The position numbers and the translations under genes are program-made. From the NCBI RefSeq assembly GCF_020736845.1, contig NZ_JAFFQR010000019.1, forward strand, positions 33,499 through 97,498: 64,000 nt of DNA, read 5' to 3'. Numbering within the stretch: the first letter of the stretch is position 1; each line of letters begins with the position of its first letter. Under the pieces are notes generated by a model. The model had not been told where the DNA came from and did not search any database. It saw only the letters and a program-made list of their open reading frames with translations. This DNA is from Paenibacillus farraposensis (GTDB taxonomy: Bacteria; Bacillota; Bacilli; Paenibacillales; Paenibacillaceae). Shown here one piece after another: positions 46,204-56,034 of this stretch.

Positions 46204-48855
46204 CTACTTCGTACCGTCAAAGAAATCCAGCTCGGAAAGATCGTTTTCAAAGGCAAAAAAACGTTTGGGCCCCAGATACAGCACTTCATCCCGGCGAGTA
46301 ATTGGTACTACATAAAAACCCCAACGGCTGTCGCCGGCAAAAACAAAATATTTGGTCTCTTCATTACGAATGGAGTCGGTATCATCCTGCGGGATATCCC
46401 GCCCGTACAGAACGGCAATTTCCTCATAAGGCATAGGTTCAAAGGCTTCCGGCCGGCTGCGGTACACATGGCGCTGACGCAGCTTGCCACCGCCTGCCGT
46501 CAGGAAAAACTCTACCTCTGCCGCATGTGACGGCCTGGAAATGGAGCCACGTACCCGGCTGCTCTCCAAGCTGGCAATCAGCTCTTTCTCACGCCCTGTA
46601 TGCGTCCAGGCGCTAACGGTGTACGGAATCGCCGGAATATGATTGGTAATAACAGGCTCAATCGTGCCCATTTTTTTGGCATTCAGGTAACGGATAGCTC
46701 CGCGCAGGCAGGCCATTTTCAGCTCAGGCACCCTGCTCAGGTCTTCCGCTTTCTGCCGGAATTCAATGCTGCGCCCTGGCACAAATTCCTTCAGTGCTTC
46801 ACGAAATACGTCAATCCGGCAGGACTGCCCGGTCAGCTTGATAATGGAATAATCCTGCAAGCGTCCCTCTTGATAAAAATCATCCAGAAACTTGCGCACA
46901 ATATTGTAGATATCCGCCTTAAGAAGCTGCTGTATTTCCCGGATGTTAAACACCACATCAGGCAAGCCGTATTCATCTCGGAAGCGTCCGTTTTCGATGA
47001 CTGATACCAGCCAGCGGTCCATCACCGCAATGTTCAAGTCACTGTCGGCAGATAGTACCTGTTCGGACTCGAAGCGGCTGCGCAATATGCCTGTACGCAG
47101 AAAAAATTCCTTTTTCATATTTTCTGCCGCACTCCATAATAGATGGAAGTTACTCAGCACCCGCTGATATTCTTCCCGTGTCGCATGCTCGTACCGTTTG
47201 AACGCCGTAGGCAAAATAGCCTCTGCCTCACGATAGCGCTCCTCCAGCCGGGCATAAACAGCATCTATGCCAAACTCATCGACATGACGGTACAAATCCC
47301 CTGAAGGGACGCCGATCAAGGCATCAATATCGGTATCAGGCAGTCTGGTTTCGGCTGCATAATAACCGGCAAATACAATTTTCATAAACTGCATAATCCG
47401 GTATGTCAGATTATTTCCTCCGAAATTGGTATCCCCATTTTCATATGTCGTGTGGATATCGAGCTTGTAAGCAATACGTCCATCCTCAATCCGGAACCGG
47501 CAGGATGACAAATCCGTCGTGCCTCCACCGCAATCAATGACAAGTGCCTGATATTCCTCACCGTCTGCAAAAGTTCCCCGCTCCATCTGGTCTGCCAGCG
47601 TGTTGTACAGCACGGCCAGACCTTCATCCAGCGCATCCTCCACTTCAATCCGGTAGTCTGGCAAAATGTCACTAAACATCTCAATAAACTGCGGCTGCAG
47701 CTTGACAGGAGCAGAAAAGTGCAGATTGCGAAACCGGCACTTGAATTGCTGCTCAGCGGTACCTATCACATAGCGGATAAAAGCCGCTAGAATATCGCTG
47801 CGGGAAGCCGTAGCTGTATTTCCCTCGGCATCCATTAATTCCTCGATTCGCTTATAATCGTTGACCCAGCGCTTGATGCCCCGAAGCACGGTCGCACGGC
47901 TGCCCGCCACGTCGGTTCCGCGTAGTGCTTCCTCCCCGAATACATACACAATGTGCTCCGGATTAGAGCAGTCTGCAACACGAATAGCGGTCGGCAACAC
48001 TTCGATCCAATCACCTTCCGTACCTGACGGGCCGGGGAATGACACATAATTGATTGCATTCAGCGTTACCGTGCTGCTCATGCCTGTATCCGGGGCCGTC
48101 ACGTAGGAACTGTCCAAATAAGCACCTGCCGTTGTATTCGAGGTGCCAAAATCGATGGCCAGTACGGCATCGGTTGTTTCAGTGCCCCGAATGATCAGCT
48201 CTGCCACCGCAACCCGGTGACCCTGCATCTTCAATGGCAGCATCGGCTTATCACCATAATAATGGTTATAAAAATATTCTGATTCCTGTCTTCGCAGAAA
48301 TAACAGGCTATAGTTATGATTGGCCGTCTCTCGCAGTTCAGCGTCCCAATGCCGCGATAAATAATATACGCCTGTCCGTCCCTCATCCTTCAGCAAATTC
48401 AAAATACCGCACAGTTCTCCCGCCGCATTCACCAGCAGCACATTAGAGGAGCTGAGCCAAGGCAAATCAGATTCGATTCGGTAGTTGTCCATGCGACCTG
48501 TCTGCACACCCTGATACAGCGTGATTTTGGCAGGAACCCGGATGCCGCCGCTCTCCAGCCGGCGGTCATTCCAATTTCGCTTCAGTGCTGATTCAATACG
48601 TTCAAAGCCGCCGGGGTTCGGTCTTGTGATAAGCAGGTACTCCTCTGAGCTCCGAAACCGCAAAATGACGCGAATGAGCTCTTCACGTGCCAGACGATTG
48701 GCAAAGCCCTCGACCAGACGCTCCTTGTCGCATATCCCGCGCAGCTGGAAGGTCGTCATTTGCTCCAGTTCCGCACGTGTGTATTTTGCCATGAAGCGGG
48801 TGCTTTTTCGATCGGTGAGCGGGTCAAGCAACCTGTATGTATAGGGTCCGTTCAT
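46204..48855 (-). CDS. Hsp70/actin-fold ATPase of the injection cluster
   Basis: This is an 883-residue protein. The N-terminal 220 residues carry a SAP-like helical stretch (AELEQMTTFQLRGICDKERL) and a beta-rich part. An actin/Hsp70 ATPase follows with the phosphate-1 motif IDFGTSNTTAG (about 231) and the phosphate-2 motif VIDCGGGTTDLS (about 440). There is no standard DnaK substrate domain or EEVD end; the C-terminus is unique. A DnaJ-domain gene lies upstream in the same operon. It may fold or load components, or act as an assembly ATPase in place of an AAA+ protein. Confidence 0.75.
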   Translation of the reverse strand: MNGPYTYRLLDPLTDRKSTRFMAKYTRAELEQMTTFQLRGICDKERLVEGFANRLAREELIRVILRFRSSEEYLLITRPNPGGFERIESALKRNWNDRRLESGGIRVPAKITLYQGVQTGRMDNYRIESDLPWLSSSNVLLVNAAGELCGILNLLKDEGRTGVYYLSRHWDAELRETANHNYSLLFLRRQESEYFYNHYYGDKPMLPLKMQGHRVAVAELIIRGTETTDAVLAIDFGTSNTTAGAYLDSSYVTAPDTGMSSTVTLNAINYVSFPGPSGTEGDWIEVLPTAIRVADCSNPEHIVYVFGEEALRGTDVAGSRATVLRGIKRWVNDYKRIEELMDAEGNTATASRSDILAAFIRYVIGTAEQQFKCRFRNLHFSAPVKLQPQFIEMFSDILPDYRIEVEDALDEGLAVLYNTLADQMERGTFADGEEYQALVIDCGGGTTDLSSCRFRIEDGRIAYKLDIHTTYENGDTNFGGNNLTYRIMQFMKIVFAGYYAAETRLPDTDIDALIGVPSGDLYRHVDEFGIDAVYARLEERYREAEAILPTAFKRYEHATREEYQRVLSNFHLLWSAAENMKKEFFLRTGILRSRFESEQVLSADSDLNIAVMDRWLVSVIENGRFRDEYGLPDVVFNIREIQQLLKADIYNIVRKFLDDFYQEGRLQDYSIIKLTGQSCRIDVFREALKEFVPGRSIEFRQKAEDLSRVPELKMACLRGAIRYLNAKKMGTIEPVITNHIPAIPYTVSAWTHTGREKELIASLESSRVRGSISRPSHAAEVEFFLTAGGGKLRQRHVYRSRPEAFEPMPYEEIAVLYGRDIPQDDTDSIRNEETKYFVFAGDSRWGFYVVPITRRDEVLYLGPKRFFAFENDLSELDFFDGTK

Positions 48856-48887
48856 CGTTCACATGTCCTTTCTTAGCCTTTTAACCT

Positions 48888-49577
48888 TCAATAGAGGGCG
48901 ATAGCATCTATTTTCATCGTAGGGTCTGCCTCCAAAATGCCGAAATGACTGGTCCAATACAGCTCAGTCGTAAAACGTGCCGGAAGAAACAAATCCAGAA
49001 TTAAATCCACTTTCATCCGTGACAGTTGCGTCTCCTCCTGGCCGATATAAATGAGCAGTTCATCCTTTTCCTCGCAATTGGCATAAATGATCGAGCGATG
49101 AAAAACACGCCGCATTGTTTCTTTTAACAGATGTACAGCCTCCCCTGTCTCATACAGGCGCAGCAATCCTTCAGCAATCGCATCCTGTTCCCCACGGTTT
49201 AACTGTTCAAAGCTTTCCTTCACCTTCAAGCCAAAAATGCCGTCAGCAATGTCGCGCTGAACAAAACGAATGTGATACTCGCGCCGATTCATCCCTTGAT
49301 ACAAATCAATTTCCGCCAGAAAATGCATCATGATATCAAACAGCGATTCCCTCAGCTCCAGACCCTCTTCAGCATCCGGTGGAAACAGGTCCCGAAAAAT
49401 AGAATAAAAGCGGTAGTATGGATTGATCTCCACCACCTGCTCCAGCTGGGAAGTATTCAAATCGACCAGACTAAGCTCCATATAGGGAGAATAGCTGACA
49501 GCAGGCACGAAGTGGAATGTATTGACATCCATCTCGTGTTCCCGCGCGCGCATGAGCAAATCCCAGACGTAGTTCAC
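48888..49577 (-). CDS. Uncharacterised injection-cluster protein
   Basis: This is a 229-residue, mostly helical acidic protein. The GTG at 49577 has GGAG at 7-nt spacing and overlaps the previous stop (GTGA); the ATG at 49583 sits on the ribosome site. No family was recognised. Tight coupling to the 439-residue gene suggests a complex. Confidence 0.6.
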   Translation of the reverse strand: MNYVWDLLMRAREHEMDVNTFHFVPAVSYSPYMELSLVDLNTSQLEQVVEINPYYRFYSIFRDLFPPDAEEGLELRESLFDIMMHFLAEIDLYQGMNRREYHIRFVQRDIADGIFGLKVKESFEQLNRGEQDAIAEGLLRLYETGEAVHLLKETMRRVFHRSIIYANCEEKDELLIYIGQEETQLSRMKVDLILDLFLPARFTTELYWTSHFGILEADPTMKIDAIALY

Positions 49578-50893
49578 ACCCATTCTCCTTCACATTTGTA
49601 CTCCGGAAAATACATTTGCACTTCCGACACCAGAAAGCTCATCAGGTCGGATAAAATATAAGCAGGCAAGGCTGACGAAGCATCCTCAGAGGCACGTCTG
49701 AACCCCAGCCGCATGATCTGCTTGCCTTCCTCTGTCCGCACATTATCGCTGACAAACGGATTTAGCGGATACGTCTGGACTCCGGAGATCAGATTGCTCG
49801 CTTCGTTTCTGCCTGCTCCTCCCCAGATGTCCACACGCTCCAGCTCCAGTCCTCGTGCTGCTTCAAACGAGTTTACGATCCGCGTGATCTCCGCTTTGGC
49901 CCGGACAATGACGGCCTGCTTGCCTGCATAGCGACCCAAAAAGCTGTCCTGCCGCCGATTGGACAACACCGGATACGATTGCCGACTAAGTCTTGTCGAG
50001 ACTGGCTTCGTAACCTTCAACACGTTCCATTCACCGGATTTGTCCCGCGGTGTGACAATCGTCAGTTCCTCTTCCGTACGCTTGATGTACCGGATATCTC
50101 CTTCCGTTCCATCGATCAGATAACCATGCTCAGGCCCTGTTTTACGCAAAGGCAGCACTTGCTCATAGTTCACGCGATCCATAGCGGGTATCGGAAAACC
50201 GCTGTTCTTTAGAGATAGCCGTTCAATGTTCCAAAGCGGAAAAACATCGCCCTTTTTAAAAGCATCGAACTCCTCCAAGGAGATCGTAATTTCATGAATT
50301 TCCTCATATTCTGCAGGCTCACCATCTCCACCAATTAATACACAGTCGACGAATTTATAGGCGTACGGGTGATTAATCGTTTTCCACGGCATGCCATTTT
50401 GCAAAAACATATGATACAGTTTTTCAATCTCCAAAATATAGGAACGATTGTGTTCCAGCCGAAAACGTATGGGATAATTTCCGGTTTCCGTTGCCAGCAC
50501 TCCTGCAAAAATCCGCTTGCTGCGCACCAGCGCTTCAATTCGTTCGGTCTCCATCTCCAAAAAGAGGGTGAACAGCGGCATCGCTCCCCCTTCGCGAACC
50601 ACCTCCGCCACGCGGCTGATGTCCACCTTTTTTACCTCTGTATCGGACAATAACACCGGGTATAAAAATTCATGAATCGGATCATAGTCCTCGCGTGATG
50701 TCAATGACACGTACACGTCAAACTTTTCTTCCGTATTCTCTATTTCCTCAAATACCCGCCGTTCTAGCTGGCGGGTCATCTCTTCCTGATATTCGACGAG
50801 GTTCATAAACACCCCCGCCATCATATTTTTTAATAAACGTCTCTGCTCCAGATCATCCATTTTGCTCAAACGGTCCTGCACTAGTTCTTTCAC
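49574..50893 (-). CDS. Uncharacterised injection-cluster protein (baseplate candidate)
   Basis: This is a 439-residue protein with a GTG start after AAAGGAGTG. It has a helical N-terminus (QRRLLKNMMAGVFMNLVEYQEEM) and beta-rich middle parts. The C-terminus (VDIWGGAGRNEASNLISGVQTYPLNPFVSDNVRTEEGKQIMRLGF) is followed by a helix pair. It does not match a family I can name. Size and position between the regulatory genes and the chaperone suggest a structural or baseplate role. Confidence 0.55.
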   Translation of the reverse strand: MKELVQDRLSKMDDLEQRRLLKNMMAGVFMNLVEYQEEMTRQLERRVFEEIENTEEKFDVYVSLTSREDYDPIHEFLYPVLLSDTEVKKVDISRVAEVVREGGAMPLFTLFLEMETERIEALVRSKRIFAGVLATETGNYPIRFRLEHNRSYILEIEKLYHMFLQNGMPWKTINHPYAYKFVDCVLIGGDGEPAEYEEIHEITISLEEFDAFKKGDVFPLWNIERLSLKNSGFPIPAMDRVNYEQVLPLRKTGPEHGYLIDGTEGDIRYIKRTEEELTIVTPRDKSGEWNVLKVTKPVSTRLSRQSYPVLSNRRQDSFLGRYAGKQAVIVRAKAEITRIVNSFEAARGLELERVDIWGGAGRNEASNLISGVQTYPLNPFVSDNVRTEEGKQIMRLGFRRASEDASSALPAYILSDLMSFLVSEVQMYFPEYKCEGEWV

Positions 50894-50944
50894 GGCATTT
50901 CACTCCTTTCCGGCTCCAGCATGCATTCATTGAACATGAAAACC

Positions 50945-52840
50945 TTAGCTTCCATTCACAGCAGTCTGATCCTGACTTGCCGAACCGGACGCTCCCGCTG
51001 CTTTAGAAGCAGAATCAGCTGCTCCTTGCTCCTTGCTGTTAGCCGACTTGGCTGAAGAGGCGTTTCCATCGCCTGTACTGCTGCTTTTCGAAGGCGAAAG
51101 AGAGGCTGCGGACGAGGAGGCCTCCTTCTTCACGGCCCCAGTCTCTGCTGACCCCGTCGCCGCAGCCTTTGGCTGCGAAGCAGCAGCAGGGGTTGCGGCT
51201 GCGGAGGCCGGGCTTGTACCTGTTGCGTTCTCTGCATTCATATCGTTCAGCGCTCCGTCAGACAAACCCAATCCGGCTGGAGGCTGATTGTTTTTCTGCT
51301 GCTCCGCACTCTGCTTCTCCTCGGCCTTCGCGATGCTCCGCTCCATGGCCAGAACGCTTTCGAGCTTATCGATCTCCTGATAAATCTCCTCCGCCCCGCT
51401 ATAGGCATCAATGGCTCCTTCATAATCGAGATCCTTCATTAGCCGGTCCCCTTTGGCCTGCAGCTTGCCGGCTTGTATCTCCTTAAGCTGCTGCTGGATG
51501 GCTGCCAATTTGTCATTGGTCCCGGCAATCTTCTTTTCCAGCTCCTTTTGCGCGGATGTGTACCCGGATTCCAGCGCAGCCTTGCTGGCTTTCTTGTACA
51601 GCTTGAGCGCATTCGTGTAATCGCCGCCCTGAAATTTCAAATCTCCGTCCTTCATCCAGCTCGCGGTCTCGGCATAGCTGTCCAACTGCCCGATTTTATG
51701 CTCAATATCCTTTACATTAAACGGCGGATAAAGTCCGGCAGTTTTCCGCGCTTTCTCGTAGCTGGCTTCGGCTTTCGCAAAGTCCACCTTTTCCACATAA
51801 CCGTCTCCGTCAACAATCAGTTGAGCCACTTTTTGCTCGCCTGTATATAATCGCTTGTGAATTTTATCGTTGATTTTAACGGCAGCGTTTTTTGCCTCGC
51901 TGTAGGATTTGAGTGCCTTCGCATAATCCCCTGCTCTGGCGTAATCATCTGCAGCCTGCGCTGATTCAACCATCGCTTCCAGTGCTGCCGCCTTATTTGC
52001 AGCCATGCGCGCCAGCGTAATCCATGCTCCCGTGCCCATAACAATAAAGACAAGCAACCCAATCAAGATCCGTTTGATCAGCTTGCGACGGTCTTTAGGT
52101 TTTTCCTGAAATACTTTGTTAACATAAACGGCTGCGGCTGTATAATTGTTCACCGCTTTGCGCTGCTTGCTCAGCAGCACCTCTTCCAGCGTATCTGTCA
52201 GCATAACCGGGTCCTTCGCTTCCTCCAGCGCTCCGAGCATCTCCGCCAGCTCGACGCCCTCCCACATCCCGGCTGTGGCAAGCAGCAGGACATCTCCATC
52301 TGCCAGCTGTGTCTTTTTGGTATAATGGGCATGGACCCCATTCGGATTTCCCAGGTACTCCAGCAGATTGCCCCGTTCCTCGTGAGTGCTGGTCGCTTCG
52401 TCCGGAATGCGTCCGTCATCCGCCAATGACTGTGCCAAGCTATGATCCTTGCTGCGAAAATTAAGCCGTCCATTGCGAAAATGATATAGCCGCACATTAC
52501 CGCATGATACGTATACCATTTTGTTGTAGTTGGTCACTACCATCAACAGACTGGCCTTGAGCCGAACGCGGCGGCTTTCGAATTGCAGCCATTCCTGCGC
52601 TTCACGCAGATCTCTCATCAGGCGCCGTTTGGACATGGAGGGCTTCTCCATGAAGTTTTCCAGCACCGTTTTGACAACCATTTCCGCGCTGCGCAGCTCC
52701 TGATCCGAATCCAGACCGTCTGCGAGGACATAACAGGCCATGTCGTCCGTCTCCATAAATGCAAAATAGTCCCGGTTGTCTATGTAAGAGCCCGCTTCCG
52801 ACACAAAGGCGGTACTAAAATCGCTGTTGTCCTTGCGCAT
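50945..52840 (-). CDS. PP2C-like phosphatase domain with transmembrane segment and TPR-like C-terminus
   Basis: This is a 631-residue protein. Residues 1-245 are a PP2C-type fold (YVLADGLDSDQELRSAE, LLLATAGMWEGVELAEM), but the metal-binding Asp-Gly motifs are altered, so it may be an inactive sensor. One membrane helix (about 262-282, ILIGLLVFIVMGTGAWIT) is followed by helical repeats (DYARAGDYAKALKSYSEAKNAAV, YTNALKLYKKASKAALE) and a low-complexity Ala/Ser-rich tail. It probably links a membrane or extracellular scaffold to the phosphorylation module. Confidence 0.75.
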   Translation of the reverse strand: MRKDNSDFSTAFVSEAGSYIDNRDYFAFMETDDMACYVLADGLDSDQELRSAEMVVKTVLENFMEKPSMSKRRLMRDLREAQEWLQFESRRVRLKASLLMVVTNYNKMVYVSCGNVRLYHFRNGRLNFRSKDHSLAQSLADDGRIPDEATSTHEERGNLLEYLGNPNGVHAHYTKKTQLADGDVLLLATAGMWEGVELAEMLGALEEAKDPVMLTDTLEEVLLSKQRKAVNNYTAAAVYVNKVFQEKPKDRRKLIKRILIGLLVFIVMGTGAWITLARMAANKAAALEAMVESAQAADDYARAGDYAKALKSYSEAKNAAVKINDKIHKRLYTGEQKVAQLIVDGDGYVEKVDFAKAEASYEKARKTAGLYPPFNVKDIEHKIGQLDSYAETASWMKDGDLKFQGGDYTNALKLYKKASKAALESGYTSAQKELEKKIAGTNDKLAAIQQQLKEIQAGKLQAKGDRLMKDLDYEGAIDAYSGAEEIYQEIDKLESVLAMERSIAKAEEKQSAEQQKNNQPPAGLGLSDGALNDMNAENATGTSPASAAATPAAASQPKAAATGSAETGAVKKEASSSAASLSPSKSSSTGDGNASSAKSANSKEQGAADSASKAAGASGSASQDQTAVNGS

Positions 52841-52862
52841 CGCTACCCCCGTCTTTCTGGTT

Positions 52863-53693
52863 TCATCCTATCGCCAAAATAATAACCGTCGCATTATCCT
52901 GACTTTTAAAGCCTTTATTATGAATGGCGTCGATCATCGTATCCGCCATTTCCTGCGGCGTGCCGCCTTGACGCATGATCTCTTCGAGCTCAATCTCTGT
53001 CAACGCCTCCTGAATCCCGTCGCTGCACAACAAAACATGATCACCCGCATACAGGCGAATCGGGGCAGCGCCCAGCTCCATGCTCTCAAAGCCCTCATAA
53101 CCCAAATAATTGACCAGCTGATTGCGTACAGGACTCGTTTTGGCTTCCTCCGAGGTCATGTGTCCGGCCAGCACCTGTTCCTCCAGCAATGTTTCTGCCG
53201 TATGCTTGGAGTTGACCGTCTTGAAATGGCCATTGCGGTAAATCATAATCAGACTATCGCCTACCGCTCCGTAATACAGCTGATAGCCGCGCACAATGAC
53301 CGCCGCCAGCGTCGTTCCTCCGCCCTGCCCATTCAGGTTTTGCAAGATGCCGCGGTTGCTCTGGGCTGCCGCCCCTGCAAAATATGCATTCAGATTCGAG
53401 GCATCCTCCAGCTTGGCAAACGCCTTTGTAAAGGTCGTTACAGCCAATGTACTGGACATGCGTCCATTCTCCAGTCCGCTGATGCCGTCTGCGACAACAG
53501 CGAGCGTACCGACAGGTGTCGTCATACTCGCAAAATAATCATCCTGCTCGCTTCGACTTCCAATCGTTTGACCATTCCCGATCTCAATTCCACTCACGGT
53601 TCGGCCGCCGAAGCTTCGTGTCAGTCGCATACGGATGATGAGAAGAACAGCGAATAGCACCGCAGCTCCGCAAACAACAACATAAGGCTGCAT
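52863..53693 (-). CDS. PP2C-family Ser/Thr phosphatase
   Basis: This is a 276-residue protein from the ATG at 53693 after GGGAGGTAACG. An N-terminal membrane anchor precedes a PP2C domain with GSRSEQDDYFAS, VADGISGLENGRMSS, GGTTLAAVIV, GAVGDS and LLCSDGIQEAL, and a final DNATVIIL. These keep the Mn/Mg-binding Asp residues, so it should be active. It is the likely counterpart of the kinase gene beyond the vWA gene, as PppA is of PpkA in T6SS. Confidence 0.88.
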   Translation of the reverse strand: MQPYVVVCGAAVLFAVLLIIRMRLTRSFGGRTVSGIEIGNGQTIGSRSEQDDYFASMTTPVGTLAVVADGISGLENGRMSSTLAVTTFTKAFAKLEDASNLNAYFAGAAAQSNRGILQNLNGQGGGTTLAAVIVRGYQLYYGAVGDSLIMIYRNGHFKTVNSKHTAETLLEEQVLAGHMTSEEAKTSPVRNQLVNYLGYEGFESMELGAAPIRLYAGDHVLLCSDGIQEALTEIELEEIMRQGGTPQEMADTMIDAIHNKGFKSQDNATVIILAIG

Positions 53694-53728
53694 ATCGTTA
53701 CCTCCCTGTACCATTGCCCACTTCCGTT

Positions 53729-54256
53729 CTAGTTTTCGTTATCCCATTCAAAATGGGCGCCGCACAACGGGATAAAGATAAACTTGCTGCGTCCTAACTG
53801 AATTACGTCATAAGCAGCCAGCTCTACCGGCGAATATACCGCTTCATTATTATGGTATGCCAAGCCTGATGAATCCCCTGGCAGCAAAAAGAAGTTGCGT
53901 TTCTTCGGGTCATACACAATGACCGCATGATTTCTGCGGGATATCGTGTTGTCCCCGATAATGCGGACATGCATTTCCTCAGCGCGTCCGATAAAGTTTT
54001 TCTCCGCCATAATGCGATAATCCTGACCCACCTGTGCTCCTTCAATACAGACCAGCCATCCAGTTACCGGGTGAATCCCCACCGTTTCGCCCAAATACGG
54101 CATCGTTTTGTCATCATCTGCTACGGCATTTGTTCTCGCCGCCGTCTCCACGCTCTTGGGCGCGGCTGTATTTACTACCGTATTACAATAAGGACACGTA
54201 TTTCCGTGCTTGCGTGTACTGAACATGTGTCCGTTCGGGCATCTTGTCAAACTCAT
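53729..54256 (-). CDS. Zinc-ribbon plus FHA domain protein
   Basis: This is a 175-residue protein. The N-terminus has a CPNGH...CPYC zinc ribbon. Residues 75-165 form an FHA fold (IGRAEEMHVRIIGDNTISRRNHAVIVYDPKKRNFFLL), which binds phosphothreonine peptides. No membrane segment is present. It is a reader of the kinase signal in this cluster. Confidence 0.85.
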   Translation of the reverse strand: MSLTRCPNGHMFSTRKHGNTCPYCNTVVNTAAPKSVETAARTNAVADDDKTMPYLGETVGIHPVTGWLVCIEGAQVGQDYRIMAEKNFIGRAEEMHVRIIGDNTISRRNHAVIVYDPKKRNFFLLPGDSSGLAYHNNEAVYSPVELAAYDVIQLGRSKFIFIPLCGAHFEWDNEN

Positions 54257-54323
54257 CGTCGTTTCTTTCCCCCATTGTCATGATTGTCTTGCCAGCGAAC
54301 TATGGATTATGCAAAATCCGCAG

Positions 54324-55435
<1,112 letters not shown>

Positions 55436-55489
55436 TTAAGCGCGGGGCGAGTGTGTGATCAAGCTACGCCTGACGTTAAGCGATCAAAC

Positions 55490-55915
55490 TTAAACCGGAT
55501 ATCCGCCGTCGATCGTAGCCAGTTCGGTTTTGTCTTTCTTTTGTTTGATGTAGAGTGTAAACCCACCCACACCTTCTGTGTCGCCGAAGTGCTCTGTGTA
55601 GTCAACAACGAACGCGTTCGGGAAGTAGATTTTACGCACCACTTGATCAGCTGCGATAACTTCCAGTGTTACTTTGCGGTAGCTGTCTGCTTTTTCAGCA
55701 GGAACGAGGGACCACAAAGCCAGTTTCAGCGTGTCATCCGCGCTGTCACCGTCTACGGCTGTGATGATTTTACCAGTGATGCGCAGCGTGGAGCCTACAT
55801 CTGTGGAGCGTGCATTGGAGTCGTCTGGTGTATCGGTGTCGTAAATAACCGTTTGGATGTTATCCAAGCCCAGCTCGATTGTTTCTTGTCCTTCTACTTT
55901 CAGTTTGAATCCCAT
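55490..55915 (-). CDS. Candidate tail-tube (Hcp-like) protein
   Basis: This is a 141-residue protein from the ATG at 55915 after AAGGAGGCAAC; the frame is open further upstream without a site. It is beta-rich with no signal peptide. YRKVTLEVIAADQVVRKIYFPNAFVVDYTEHFGDTEGVGGFTLYI, seen in parts, resembles Hcp/gp19-type tube strands. The length fits contractile-system tube proteins, and it lies right after the large candidate sheath gene and before a terminator, as expected for abundant subunits. The identification is inference. Confidence 0.5.
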   Translation of the reverse strand: MGFKLKVEGQETIELGLDNIQTVIYDTDTPDDSNARSTDVGSTLRITGKIITAVDGDSADDTLKLALWSLVPAEKADSYRKVTLEVIAADQVVRKIYFPNAFVVDYTEHFGDTEGVGGFTLYIKQKKDKTELATIDGGYPV

Positions 55916-56034
55916 GTGTGTTGCCTCCTTGAATTGGGGTAATATGATAGCGGGAGAAGCAGAGCTTCTCCGCAATTTATGTGTAAAGGCGGTTCTGGAT
56001 AGAAACGCCTCTAACATCTTTCGCAGCGCTCGGA

